Both the position numbers and the translations under genes were made by a program. Shown in pieces: positions 7,971 to 16,400 of a stretch of DNA of 64,000 bases. The notes beneath the pieces are model-generated. The model saw only the letters and a program-made list of their open reading frames with translations, was not told the DNA's origin and ran no database searches. The stretch lies in assembly GCF_030063445.1 (NCBI RefSeq), contig NZ_JASITD010000024.1, positions 1-64,000 of the forward strand. Reading direction: 5' to 3'. The stretch comes from Hymenobacter sp. H14-R3 (GTDB lineage: Bacteria > Bacteroidota > Bacteroidia > Cytophagales > Hymenobacteraceae). How positions within the stretch are numbered: the first letter of the stretch is position 1; every line of letters starts with the position of its first letter.

Positions 7971-9118
7971 TGGAGCGGGCGGCGGCGGGCTAAGGAGAGG
8001 CCCCAGGCGCAATAAAAGGCAAAGTAGAGAAAGTCGAGCGCTGGCAGGGTCAGCGGGGGCAGCGCGGTGCCCAAGCGGCGCGCCAGCGGTACGTAAGCTG
8101 CCAGCACCAACAATGTTCGCGCCAACCAGATTATTCCCAAAGATACCAAGTTTTCCCGGGACAATCCAACTGCCAGAACGACCGGCGTGGCCAAATAAAA
8201 CAGCACGTTGCTGCCCATAAACAGGGCCAGGCGGCGGCGGTCGGCGGCCCGGTAGCGGCCCCCGGCCGAGAGGTGCCGCCGCTTCTGGCGCCACCAGGCG
8301 GCCCAGGTTTCGGCGGGCTGGCTCAGGGTCTGCGCCTCGGGGTCGGCCACTACGGCGGCGCGCGCGCCGGCGGCTACCGCGTCCTGCACCAGCAGGTCGT
8401 CGTCGCCACTAAGGCGCCTGATGTGACTGGCGAAGCCCTTGGTACTGTGGAAGGTAGCCTTGTTGTAGGCCAGGTTGCGGCCCACGCCCATGTAGGGCCG
8501 GCCGGCCCAGGCCAGGCCCAGGTACTGCGCGCCGGTGAGCAGCGTTTCGTAGCGAATGAGCTGGTTGAGCAGGCCCGGCGCTTCGGCGTAGCCCGAGAAA
8601 CCAAGCACCATGCCGGCCCCGCCGCGCTGGGCAAAGCCGCGCTGCATCAGCCGCAGCCAGTCGGGGCTGCCAGGGCGGCAGTCGGCGTCGGTGAACAGCA
8701 GGCGCGGGTGGCGGGCCGCTTTTATGCCCAAAGTGAGCGCATATTTTTTGGGCGAGAAGCCGGCCGGCGTGTGCGTCACGGTCACGAGCCGGAAGCGGCC
8801 GGGGTAATACTGGCTCAGCTGCTGGGCAAACAGGTAGGTATCGTCCTGGCTGCGGTCGTCGATGAGCACCAGCTCGAAGCCGGCTGGGTACTCTTGGCGC
8901 AGCAGCAGCGGCACCAACTCGCGCAGGTTGTCGAGCTCGTTGTGGGCGCACAAAATGAGCGACACCGGCTCGGCATCGGGGCCGGGCTCGGTGGCCGCGG
9001 CTTCGGCGGGCCGGCGCACAAAGGGCCGGAAATAACGCAGCCAGAACCACGCCTGCACCAGCAGCAGCGGCAGCAAAAGCAGGGCAGGCGGAAAGTGGGG
9101 GAGCGGGGGTAACAACAC
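7961..9118 (-). CDS. Membrane-anchored family 2 glycosyltransferase
   Basis: This 385-residue protein has one N-terminal membrane helix, a GT-A glycosyltransferase domain and about three C-terminal helices. Visible motifs are SLILCAHNELDNLRELVP, LVLIDDRSQDDTY, the DxD-type metal site LLFTDADCRPG, and GDDDLLVQDAV with QKRRHLSAG at the acceptor side. It resembles processive or ceramide-type GT2 enzymes that act at the cytoplasmic membrane face; the substrate is not evident. The start is a GTG at 9118, very close to the -7 box at 9131. Its last ten bases overlap the sigma-factor start. Confidence 0.9.
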   Translation of the reverse strand: MLLPPLPHFPPALLLLPLLLVQAWFWLRYFRPFVRRPAEAAATEPGPDAEPVSLILCAHNELDNLRELVPLLLRQEYPAGFELVLIDDRSQDDTYLFAQQLSQYYPGRFRLVTVTHTPAGFSPKKYALTLGIKAARHPRLLFTDADCRPGSPDWLRLMQRGFAQRGGAGMVLGFSGYAEAPGLLNQLIRYETLLTGAQYLGLAWAGRPYMGVGRNLAYNKATFHSTKGFASHIRRLSGDDDLLVQDAVAAGARAAVVADPEAQTLSQPAETWAAWWRQKRRHLSAGGRYRAADRRRLALFMGSNVLFYLATPVVLAVGLSRENLVSLGIIWLARTLLVLAAYVPLARRLGTALPPLTLPALDFLYFAFYCAWGLSLARRRPLQWK

Positions 9119-9130
9119 GGTACTAGCCTA

Positions 9131-9138
9131 CAAAGGTA
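9131..9138 (-). promoter_or_regulatory. Candidate -7 box (TACCTTTG) for the GT2/sigma-factor unit
   Basis: An exact TAnnTTTG match on the minus strand only 13 bases before the GTG start, implying a very short leader, or an internal start further in. It lies nearly back to back with the tgt box at 9148-9155. Confidence 0.45.
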
Positions 9139-9147
9139 AGCCGGCGG

Positions 9148-9155
9148 TAATTTTG
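9148..9155 (+). promoter_or_regulatory. Candidate -7 box (TAATTTTG) for tgt
   Basis: An exact TAnnTTTG match on the plus strand that ends 5 bases before the tgt ATG at 9161. If used, the tgt mRNA would be leaderless or nearly so. Confidence 0.45.
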
Positions 9156-9160
9156 TAGGA

Positions 9161-10291
9161 ATGACTTTTGACCTCCAAGCGCAAGACCCCGGCACCAAGG
9201 CCCGCGCCGGCCGCCTCACCACGGCCCACGGTACCATCGAGACGCCCATTTTTATGCCCGTGGGCACGGCTGGCACCGTGAAGGGCGTGGGCCAGCGCGA
9301 ACTGAAAAACGAGGTGCAGGCCCAGATTATCCTCGGCAACACCTACCACCTCTATCTGCGCCCGGGCCTCGACGTGCTGCAAGCCGCCGGCGGCCTGCAC
9401 AAGTTCAACGGCTGGGACGGCCCCATTCTCACCGATAGTGGTGGCTACCAGGTGTTTTCGCTCAGCGGCACCCGCAAGATTAAGGAGGAGGGCGTCACGT
9501 TCCGCTCGCACATCGACGGCAGCCAGCACCTGTTTTCGCCCGAGGGCGTGATGGATACGCAGCGCCGCATCGGGGCCGATATCATCATGGCCTTCGACGA
9601 GTGCACGCCCTGGCCCTGCGAGTACGACTACGCCCGCCGCTCGCTGGATATGACGCACCGCTGGCTCAAGCGCTGCATCACGCGCCTCGACAACACGGAG
9701 CCGCTCTACGGCTACGAGCAGTCGCTGTTTCCCATCGTGCAGGGCAGCACCTTCAAGGATTTGCGGGTGCAGTCGGCCGAGTTTATTGCCGCGCAGGGCC
9801 GCGCTGGCAACGCCATCGGCGGCCTCAGCGTGGGCGAGCCCGCCGAGCTCATGTACGAGATGACGGAGCTGGTCTGCGACATCCTGCCCAAGGATAAGCC
9901 GCGCTACCTCATGGGCGTGGGCACGCCAGCTAACATATTGGAAAACATTGCGTTAGGCGTCGATATGTTCGACTGCGTGCTGCCCACCCGCAACGCCCGC
10001 AACGGCATGCTCTTCACCACGCAAGGCATTATCAACGTGACGAATAAGAAGTGGGCCGACGATTTTTCGCCCATCGACGAGGAATTGGGCGGCTACGCCA
10101 GCACGTTTTATACCAAGGCCTACATGCGCCACCTGCTGCAAGCCAAGGAGATGCTGGGCGCGCAAATTGCTTCTATGCACAACCTTACGTTTTATCTGTG
10201 GCTGGTGAAGGAAGCGCGCAAGCAAATCGTGGCCGGCACGTTTGCAGCCTGGAAAACAGTGATGGTGGAGAAGCTGATGCGCCGCCTGTAA
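9161..10291 (+). CDS. tgt: Queuine/preQ1 tRNA-guanine transglycosylase Tgt
   Basis: Tgt exchanges the wobble guanine of GUN-anticodon tRNAs for a queuosine precursor; QueA then modifies the base. The 376-residue protein shows LTDSGGYQVFSL with the family's Asp, SPEGVMDTQRRIGADIIMAF, PIVQGS, GGLSVGEP, MGVGTPANILENIALG and VDMFDCVLPTRNARNG. The zinc-site region is odd: between FSPIDEE and KAYMRHL there is no C-x-C-x2-C motif, only GGYAST, although the later His of SMHNL is kept. From memory, other Bacteroidota enzymes share this, so it may be a lineage trait. The last codon overlaps the palindrome starting at 10290. Confidence 0.97.
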   Translation: MTFDLQAQDPGTKARAGRLTTAHGTIETPIFMPVGTAGTVKGVGQRELKNEVQAQIILGNTYHLYLRPGLDVLQAAGGLHKFNGWDGPILTDSGGYQVFSLSGTRKIKEEGVTFRSHIDGSQHLFSPEGVMDTQRRIGADIIMAFDECTPWPCEYDYARRSLDMTHRWLKRCITRLDNTEPLYGYEQSLFPIVQGSTFKDLRVQSAEFIAAQGRAGNAIGGLSVGEPAELMYEMTELVCDILPKDKPRYLMGVGTPANILENIALGVDMFDCVLPTRNARNGMLFTTQGIINVTNKKWADDFSPIDEELGGYASTFYTKAYMRHLLQAKEMLGAQIASMHNLTFYLWLVKEARKQIVAGTFAAWKTVMVEKLMRRL

Positions 10292-10508
10292 TCGCAGATT
10301 TAGACGGATTGCGCTGATTTCGCTGATTCGAACGGCGCTATTTGCGCAGTCTGCCTGAATGTAAAGCGGGCTTGCGAGTTTTTATTCATAATAAACTATA
10401 TTATAAGTAGTTAGCTCATCATTCTATCCGCACTCAACAAGCTCATGACCAGCCAAGTAGTGCCGTTCGAATCAGCGAAATCAGCGCAATCTGTCTAAAT
10501 CTGCGATT
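10290..10508. repeat. Inverted repeat with 47-bp arms and a 125-base AT-rich loop
   Basis: Arms 10290-10336 and 10462-10508 are reverse complements with one mismatch. The arm wording (ATCGCAGATTTAGAC, then GATTGCGCTGATTTCGCTGA) recurs almost unchanged at 58807-58846 and 59974-60013. The element fills the gap between tgt and the LptF/G-like gene, and its loop may hold the promoter of the latter. Confidence 0.93.
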
Positions 10509-10509
10509 C

Positions 10510-11589
10510 ATGAAGATTCTCGATAAATACATCATCAGCAAGTTTCTCACCGCGTTTTTTTTCACGGTGATAATGCTCGTGTCAGTGATTTGCGTGATTG
10601 ACTACACGGAAAAGAACGACGACTTCCTGCACCATAACCTCACGTTCTGGCACGTGCTCACGCACTACTACGTGTACCTGTTTCCGTATTTCGCTAATCT
10701 GCTGGCGCCCATTACCATCTTTATTGCGGTGGTGTTTGTGACGTCGCGGCTGGCGGCGCGCACCGAGCTGGTGGCCATGCTGTCGAGCGGCATGAGCTTC
10801 GAGCGGCTGCTGGTGCCCTACACGGTGGGGGCGGCCATTATCGGGGCGCTCACGTTTGGCCTCATCAGCTGGATTATCCCGAAGGGCACCAAGGAAATCG
10901 TGAAGTTTGAGAACCTGCACGTGCAGGAGCCCTGGAAATACGAGGGCCGTAATATTCACGTCAAAATCGGCCCGCGCACCTACGCCTACCTAGAGAGCTA
11001 CGACGCCACGCACAACATCGGCTACCGCTTTGCCCTCGAAACCATCGACAGCACCAGCCTGCGCCGCCGCCTCACGGCCGATGCCATCACCTGGGACTCG
11101 GTGAAGCAGGCCTGGAAAATGACTACCCAATCGGTGCGCACCTTCCACGGCCAAACCGGCGAAACGCTCGTCAGCCAGCCCGCCCGCGACACCACGCTCA
11201 ACCTCTACCCCAAAGACTTTGCGAGCACCTACCGCCTCGCCGAAACTCTCACCTCGCCTGAGTTGAGTGCCCTGATTGACAACAAGATACTGCGCGGGGC
11301 CAACGACACGGCCCAGTACTTGAGCGTGAAGTACGAGCGCTACGCCTACCCCTTCGATACCATCATTCTGACCCTCATTGGGGTGGTGCTGAGCGCCCGC
11401 AAGAGCCGCGCTGGCGTGGGCGGGCAAATCGCGCTGGGCTTCGTACTGGCCTTCGTGTTCATCATTTTTGTGATGCTCTCGCGCAATCTGGCCTCGGTGG
11501 GCAGCGTGCCGCCCATAGTGGCCGCCTGGATACCGGGGGCCGTATTTTCGACCATCGGGCTGTTTTTGTACCGGGTGGTGCCTAAATAA
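10510..11589 (+). CDS. LptF/LptG-type lipopolysaccharide export permease
   Basis: This is a YjgP/YjgQ family protein of 359 residues. LptF and LptG form the membrane channel of the ABC transporter that extracts LPS from the inner membrane. The topology fits: an N-terminal helix (FLTAFFFTVIMLVSVICVID), two more helices to about residue 130 around SRLAARTELVAMLSSGMSFE, a periplasmic beta-jellyroll part (about residues 135-265), and three C-terminal helices. The amphipathic segment with AARTELVAMLSSGMS is the family's coupling region for LptB. No second permease or LptB gene is nearby, and F and G cannot be told apart here. Confidence 0.92.
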   Translation: MKILDKYIISKFLTAFFFTVIMLVSVICVIDYTEKNDDFLHHNLTFWHVLTHYYVYLFPYFANLLAPITIFIAVVFVTSRLAARTELVAMLSSGMSFERLLVPYTVGAAIIGALTFGLISWIIPKGTKEIVKFENLHVQEPWKYEGRNIHVKIGPRTYAYLESYDATHNIGYRFALETIDSTSLRRRLTADAITWDSVKQAWKMTTQSVRTFHGQTGETLVSQPARDTTLNLYPKDFASTYRLAETLTSPELSALIDNKILRGANDTAQYLSVKYERYAYPFDTIILTLIGVVLSARKSRAGVGGQIALGFVLAFVFIIFVMLSRNLASVGSVPPIVAAWIPGAVFSTIGLFLYRVVPK

Positions 11590-11629
11590 AGAAGCAATTG
11601 TACTAAAATAAAGGTCATTGCGAGCGCAT

Positions 11630-12562
11630 ATGTTAAAAGACTACCTCAAGCTGCATTTTATCGTCCTGTTGTGGGGCTTCACCGCTATCCTGGGCAAGCT
11701 GCTCACGGTGCCGCCCGTGGAGCTGGTGTTTTGGCGCACGCTGCTGGCCAGTACGGGGCTGGCGGGCCTGCTGCTGGCGCGGCGCACGGGCTGGCGCGTG
11801 GCTCCCGCCGAAGCCTTCAAGCTGCTGGGCGTGGGCGCGCTGGTGGCCGCGCACTGGATTACGTTTTTCCTGGCCGCGCGCCTCTCCTCGGTGAGTGTGT
11901 GCCTGGCCGGCTTGGCCACGCTGGCCCTATGGACCTCCCTGCTGGAGCCGCTGCTGCTGTGGCGGCGCGTGCGGCCCTACGAGGTGGGCCTGGGTTTGCT
12001 GGCCATGCTGGGCCTCTACCTGATTTCGCAGGCCGAGCTGACGCAGCTCACCGGCCTGCTGGTGGCGGTGGCCTCGGCGGGGTTATCGGCGCTGTTTAGC
12101 GTGCTCAACTCGCAGCTGGTGAAGCGCCATGCGCCCACGCGGCTCACGTTTTACGAGATGCTGGGGGCCTGCCTGAGCATCGTGCTGTTCTTCCCCATTT
12201 ACAGCCGGTATTTCACGCAGGGGCAGGGCTTGCAGCTGGCCTGGCACGGGCTCGACTGGCTGTGGCTGCTGCTGCTGGCGGGCGTGTGCACGGTGTACGC
12301 GTTTTCCACTTCGGTAGAACTGATGAAGCGCATTTCGGCCTTCGTGGTGAATCTGACCATCAACCTGGAGCCGGTATACGGCATTGTGCTGGCGCAAATC
12401 ATGTTCGGGCTGCGCGTTCCGGGCTTTGGGCAGGAGCGCATGTCGGGCGGCTTCTACGCGGGCACGGTGCTCATTCTGGCCAGCGTCCTGGTGCACCCGG
12501 TGCTCGACCGCTGGAACCAGCGGCACGTAAGGCGTGCGGCCCTGGGTGAGGTGGTGCGTTGA
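11630..12562 (+). CDS. EamA/DMT-family transporter
   Basis: The protein has 310 residues with ten predicted membrane helices arranged as two EamA repeats, as in drug/metabolite transporters. The first repeat starts LKLHFIVLLWGFTAILGKLL and includes ELVFWRTLLASTGL. The second includes LFSVLNSQLVKRHAPTRLTF and ends with VNLTINLEPVYGIVLAQIMF. The ATG at 11630 is preferred over an in-frame TTG at 11618, because it leads directly into helix 1. The substrate cannot be inferred. It follows the LptF/G-like gene by 40 bases and may be co-transcribed with it. It is convergent with the next gene, with only two bases between stops. Confidence 0.9.
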   Translation: MLKDYLKLHFIVLLWGFTAILGKLLTVPPVELVFWRTLLASTGLAGLLLARRTGWRVAPAEAFKLLGVGALVAAHWITFFLAARLSSVSVCLAGLATLALWTSLLEPLLLWRRVRPYEVGLGLLAMLGLYLISQAELTQLTGLLVAVASAGLSALFSVLNSQLVKRHAPTRLTFYEMLGACLSIVLFFPIYSRYFTQGQGLQLAWHGLDWLWLLLLAGVCTVYAFSTSVELMKRISAFVVNLTINLEPVYGIVLAQIMFGLRVPGFGQERMSGGFYAGTVLILASVLVHPVLDRWNQRHVRRAALGEVVR

Positions 12563-12564
12563 GA

Positions 12565-14007
12565 TTATTCCTGTACGCCTAGCCTTTTGGCGATGCTTTG
12601 GGCTGCGTAGTAGCCACACATGCCATGCACGCCCCCGCCCGGCGGGGTAGAAGCGGAGCAGATAAAGAGGGCTGGGTTGGGCGTGCTATACGGATTGGGG
12701 CGGGCTACGGGGCGGGTAAAGAGCTGCCAGATATCGGCGGCGCCCCCGGTGATGGCACCGCCTACGTAGTTGGGGTTGTAGGCGCACAGGTCGCGGGTAT
12801 TCATGGAGCGCCGGGCCACTACCACGTCGCGGAAGCCCGGCGCGAAGCGCTCAATCTGGCTTTCTATGAGGGGAGTCATATCCTTGGTCGAGCCAGCCGG
12901 CACATGGCAGTAGGCCCAGCCCGTGTGCTTGCCGTGGGGCGCACGGGTGGCATCAAACTGGCTTTGCTGGCAGAGCATCACAAAGGGCTTGTTGGCGTGC
13001 TGCCCGGTCCAGGCCGCTTTTTCGCTTTGGGCAATTTCAGCAAAGGTGCCTCCTACGTGCACCGTCGAGGCTTGCAGGCACCGGGGGTCTTGCCAGGGTA
13101 TGGGCCCGGCCAGGGCGTAGTCAATCTTAAAAATGCCTGGGCCAAAGCGGTAGCGCGCCAAGCGCTGGCAATAGGCAGCCGGTAGCTGCTGCCGCGCAAT
13201 GCTGGCCAGCTGCAAGGGGTCAGTATCAAATAAATACGTTTTGGCCGGTGGTAATTCCTCGAATCTGGTAATGCGTTTCGAGAAGATAATTTCTCCGCCC
13301 AGCCCAGTGAAGCAGGCCGCTAGCGCCTGGGCAATATGCTGCGCGCCGCCCTTCGGGAAAGCCCAGTTCTCGGCGTGGCCGGTTACCAAAAAAAGCAGGC
13401 CAACGGCCGAGGTAAATACCTTGTCGAGCGGTAGTACGCTGTGGGCCGCGCAGCCCGCAAACAGCGCGCGGGCGCGCTCACTTTTGAAAAAAGCCTTGGC
13501 AAAAAGCGTGGCTGGCAAGGCCGCTTTCAGGCCAAACCGGGCCAGTAGCAACGGGCTGCGCGGCATTCCCAGCGGCTTCAGGGTGTCGGCCAGCAGGTCT
13601 TCGATGCGGGCTGCGAACGGCTGCACCAGCTCCTGGTAGTTAGCGGCATCCCCGCCCAGGTTCTGCGCCGTGGCCGCCACCGACTTGGTAAGCAGCACCG
13701 CCTCCTCGTGGTCCAGCGGATGGGCCACGGAAGCCTCCGGAATTACCCATTCCAGGCCGTGCTTCTCCAGCCCCAGCGTTTTGAAGTACGGCGATAAATA
13801 AGCCATGGGGTGCACTGCCGAGCCCACATCGTGCAGGTAGCCGGGTAGCGTCAGCTCCTGGGTGCGGGTGCCCGCGCTCAGGGAGTCGGCGGCTTCCAGA
13901 ATTAATACACGCAAGCCCTTGGAAGCCAGGTAAATGCCCGCGCTCAAGCCATTGGGCCCCGAGCCGATAATGACCGTGTCCCAGGGCGGGCGTGTGTTAG
14001 TAGTCAT
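12565..14007 (-). CDS. FAD-dependent oxidoreductase, phytoene desaturase/PYROXD2-like
   Basis: The protein has 480 residues. The FAD-binding Rossmann motif is at the N-terminus (VIIGSGPNGLSAGIYLASKG, then LILEAADSLSAGTRT), followed by LHDVGSAVHPMAYLSPYFK, typical of phytoene-dehydrogenase-like amine oxidases. The C-terminus carries the second FAD contact (SASTPPGGGVHGMCGYYAAQ). The reaction is not known; relatives desaturate carotenoids or act on other isoprenoids or quinones, and no other carotenoid gene is adjacent. The ATG at 14007 is chosen because a longer in-frame start would add about 86 low-complexity residues overlapping the ABC permease gene. It lies 83 bases after that gene and may be read through from it. 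Confidence 0.9.
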   Translation of the reverse strand: MTTNTRPPWDTVIIGSGPNGLSAGIYLASKGLRVLILEAADSLSAGTRTQELTLPGYLHDVGSAVHPMAYLSPYFKTLGLEKHGLEWVIPEASVAHPLDHEEAVLLTKSVAATAQNLGGDAANYQELVQPFAARIEDLLADTLKPLGMPRSPLLLARFGLKAALPATLFAKAFFKSERARALFAGCAAHSVLPLDKVFTSAVGLLFLVTGHAENWAFPKGGAQHIAQALAACFTGLGGEIIFSKRITRFEELPPAKTYLFDTDPLQLASIARQQLPAAYCQRLARYRFGPGIFKIDYALAGPIPWQDPRCLQASTVHVGGTFAEIAQSEKAAWTGQHANKPFVMLCQQSQFDATRAPHGKHTGWAYCHVPAGSTKDMTPLIESQIERFAPGFRDVVVARRSMNTRDLCAYNPNYVGGAITGGAADIWQLFTRPVARPNPYSTPNPALFICSASTPPGGGVHGMCGYYAAQSIAKRLGVQE

Positions 14008-14090
14008 AGTAGTGTTGGGTGGCGTGCACGCCGCCCGGGGAAATAATGATTGCCCGAGCCACAAAGGCTGGCTGCTGCCTTCGCAAAGGG

Positions 14091-14858
14091 CTATAAGTCG
14101 CGCCGCCGTAGCAGCCAGTAGCTCAGGCCCCAGCAGGCGGCCATGTAAAGCAAGGCTACCAGCACCAGGGGTAGTGCATGGCTCAGTAGGCCGGGGCCAG
14201 CGCTGGCCGGCAGCTGGTGGCTGGGGTCGGGGGTGAGGTCGAGAAATACCCGGCAGGGTAGCCAATGCCCCACGGCTGCCGGCAGCTGGCTGCGCAGCAG
14301 TGGCTCTACTACAAACAGGTAGAGCACAAACAGCAGAATACTGAGCCCACCCTTGCGCACGCCAATGGCCACCAGGCCGGCCAGGGCCATAAAGCCCAGC
14401 GTTTGCAAGCCAGCCAGCAGCACGGGCGCGCCCTGCGCAGGGGCCAGCTGCCAGGTGCCGGCCGCGTACCAGCTGCCCAGCCCCAGGCCAATGGCCAGCA
14501 GCACTACCAGCCCAGCGCCTGCCAGCAGTACCGACGCGGCAATCTTAAAGCCGATGAGCTGCCCGTGGGTGGCACCGTCGATAAACTGCTGCCGAAGGGT
14601 GCGGTACTGAAAATCATCCGTGACCAGAATAATAAACAAGACAACGAGTAGCACCGTGCAGCCCGCCCCGGTAGTAGCCAGCTTGGCCCAGAGTGTCGGA
14701 AACGCATAAACCTGCGCTGGCGGCAGCCCCCCGGCGTGTCTGGTGCCATAAATGGTAACTACCGCGAATAAAAACAGTGCCGCGTACAGGCCCAGAATAA
14801 TGCGGGCGGTGGGGTAGTGCCGGAGCTTCTGAAATTCGAGTTGGAGGGCAGGTAGCAT
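14091..14858 (-). CDS. ABC-2 type transporter permease (putative peptide export or immunity)
   Basis: This is a 255-residue membrane protein with six hydrophobic segments. The N-terminus (ALQLEFQKLRHYPTARI) and the segment VTDDFQYRTLRQQFIDGATH resemble the short ABC-2 permeases that pair with BcrA-like ATPases in bacteriocin or antibiotic self-protection systems. It lies 21 bases downstream of the ATPase gene and is the last gene of the peptide cluster. The ATG at 14858 is preferred to a near-upstream alternative start at 14870. A role in exporting the cluster's peptides or protecting against them is inference from position. Confidence 0.85.
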   Translation of the reverse strand: MLPALQLEFQKLRHYPTARIILGLYAALFLFAVVTIYGTRHAGGLPPAQVYAFPTLWAKLATTGAGCTVLLVVLFIILVTDDFQYRTLRQQFIDGATHGQLIGFKIAASVLLAGAGLVVLLAIGLGLGSWYAAGTWQLAPAQGAPVLLAGLQTLGFMALAGLVAIGVRKGGLSILLFVLYLFVVEPLLRSQLPAAVGHWLPCRVFLDLTPDPSHQLPASAGPGLLSHALPLVLVALLYMAACWGLSYWLLRRRDL

Positions 14859-14879
14859 AAGGAAAAGCAAAGAGAATAG

Positions 14880-15779
14880 TTAATCGGCCACCAGGCTCAG
14901 GAATTCTGTTTCCAGGGTTTGGCGCACCGTGTGCAGCTCGGCCGCTACAAGGCCGTGCCGGAAGAGCTGCTCGTTGAGCTGGCCGGTATCGTGGCCGGGC
15001 GCCAGGTGAAAGCTGATGCTGCCATCGGGGTCGCTACGCACCGCGCTCACCCACGGCAGCGCGGCCAGGGCCGCAAGCACCCGCTGGCCCGAGGTAGCGG
15101 CGGCCGGGCGCAGCACCGTGCGGCTGGTCGGGGCCAGCAGGTCGGCTACCAGGCCGCTGGCCCTGAGCTGGCCCCGGCTGAGGATGGCGACGTGCGTGCA
15201 TATCTTCTCTATCTCGTCGAGCAGGTGGCTGGCAATGAGGATGGTAGTGCCCCGCGCGGCCAGGCTGCGGATAAGCTCCCGAATTTCGACAATGCCTTGG
15301 GGGTCGAGGCCATTGGTGGGCTCGTCGAGCACCAGCACCTCGGGCTGGCCCAGCAGCGCGGCGGCCAGCGCCAGGCGCTGTTTCATGCCCAAGGAAAACC
15401 CCTGAAAACGGTCGTGCTGCCGCTCGGCCAGGCCGGTAGCCGCCAGCGCCGCATCAATGGCGGTCGGTGCCACGCGCTTGATAGCGGCCGTTTGGTGCAG
15501 GTTTTGGCGGGCCGTGAGGTAGGGGTAAAAATTGGGGGTTTCCAGCAGCGTGCCGATGCGCCGGCGGCTGGCCGCCGTAGGGGCTTGCCCAAACCAGCGC
15601 ACCGTGCCGCTGGTAGCGCGCAGCACGCCCAGGGCAATGCCCAGGGTGGTTGTTTTGCCGCCGCCATTGGGGCCCAGCAGCCCAAACACGCTGCCCTGCG
15701 GCACACGCATCGTCAGGTCTTGCAGGGCCAACCGGCTGCCATACCGCTTGGTAAGGTTTTCTACTTCGAGAACATACAT
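14880..15779 (-). CDS. ABC transporter ATP-binding protein, BcrA-like
   Basis: The ATPase has 299 residues starting at MYVLEVENLTKRYG. The Walker A is GPNGGGKTTT (Gly in place of the usual Ala), the signature is FSLGMKQRLALAAALLG, Walker B is EVLVLDEPTNGLDP, and the H-loop is ILIASHLLDE. About 80 C-terminal residues after the ATPase domain are like those of DrrA/BcrA exporters. It pairs with the downstream permease gene, 21 bases away. The set sits in the same orientation behind the HTTM/DUF5819 peptide genes, which suggests export of, or immunity to, the peptides (inference). Confidence 0.95.
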   Translation of the reverse strand: MYVLEVENLTKRYGSRLALQDLTMRVPQGSVFGLLGPNGGGKTTTLGIALGVLRATSGTVRWFGQAPTAASRRRIGTLLETPNFYPYLTARQNLHQTAAIKRVAPTAIDAALAATGLAERQHDRFQGFSLGMKQRLALAAALLGQPEVLVLDEPTNGLDPQGIVEIRELIRSLAARGTTILIASHLLDEIEKICTHVAILSRGQLRASGLVADLLAPTSRTVLRPAAATSGQRVLAALAALPWVSAVRSDPDGSISFHLAPGHDTGQLNEQLFRHGLVAAELHTVRQTLETEFLSLVAD

Positions 15780-15839
15780 GGCGAAAGCGCTTGGCTGACT
15801 TGCCGCTGGCAAGGGCAAGAATAAAAAAAACGTGACCGA

Positions 15840-16358
15840 CTAGGCAAACTGGGGCCGCTTGAGCAAGGCCTGGGCCACCGGCAACGCAATGATATACCCG
15901 AGCACCACACTAATGCAATTAATGCCAAGGTTTTGCGAGAAAAACGGCGTTTTGGCAAATTGCAGCAACTCTGCATCTGGCACCACCATCGTGCTGCCGC
16001 TTAGCATAGCGCGCATTCCGCTGGCGTAGGCCTCCGGCAACGAGCTGTCGGCCAGGGTAAAAAAGCAGTAATCGAGCGAAAAGGCTAGGCCAATCGTGAG
16101 TGCTGCCAGGGCTACTAAAACGTACTTCTTTGGTATGGCCGGCTCGGTGGCGGCGGCCTGGCAGTAGGCGTGGCTGCCCACAACCACCGTTACCAGCAGG
16201 GCCACGAGCCCCGGCACGATGGAGAGCAGCGACGCGTGAATGGAGCTGCAAGCGCCATCTTCTATCCAAGAGTAGCCAATGCCGTACATGCCCACGAGTA
16301 GGACCAGGGCGGCCAGCAGTGCTTGCGGCAGCAGGATGGGAATAAAGATTTTTTTCAT
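15840..16358 (-). CDS. Four-helix membrane protein of unknown function, possible immunity protein
   Basis: This 172-residue protein has four hydrophobic segments (about residues 5-28, 45-65, 80-100 and 142-165) and a loop of about 40 residues between helices 3 and 4. The pattern resembles DUF4199-like small membrane proteins of Bacteroidota, but no motif is decisive. It lies 42 bases after the HTTM gene and 60 before the ABC ATPase gene, in the same orientation. In peptide-toxin operons this position often holds an immunity protein; that is the main reason to propose the role, and the evidence is positional only. Confidence 0.7.
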   Translation of the reverse strand: MKKIFIPILLPQALLAALVLLVGMYGIGYSWIEDGACSSIHASLLSIVPGLVALLVTVVVGSHAYCQAAATEPAIPKKYVLVALAALTIGLAFSLDYCFFTLADSSLPEAYASGMRAMLSGSTMVVPDAELLQFAKTPFFSQNLGINCISVVLGYIIALPVAQALLKRPQFA

Positions 16359-16400
16359 GACGAGAGGAGAAGTAAAAAACAGGCTGGCGACCAGGGGCCG

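Noticed and set aside
10450..10508. A tRNA T-arm-like GTTCGAATC near 10464
   Set aside because: It belongs to the arm of the inverted repeat 10290-10508, and no cloverleaf can be formed around it.
12565..14265. A longer start for the FAD oxidoreductase, 86 residues upstream
   Set aside because: The extension is low-complexity and overlaps the ABC permease gene. The ATG at 14007 leads directly to the FAD motif.
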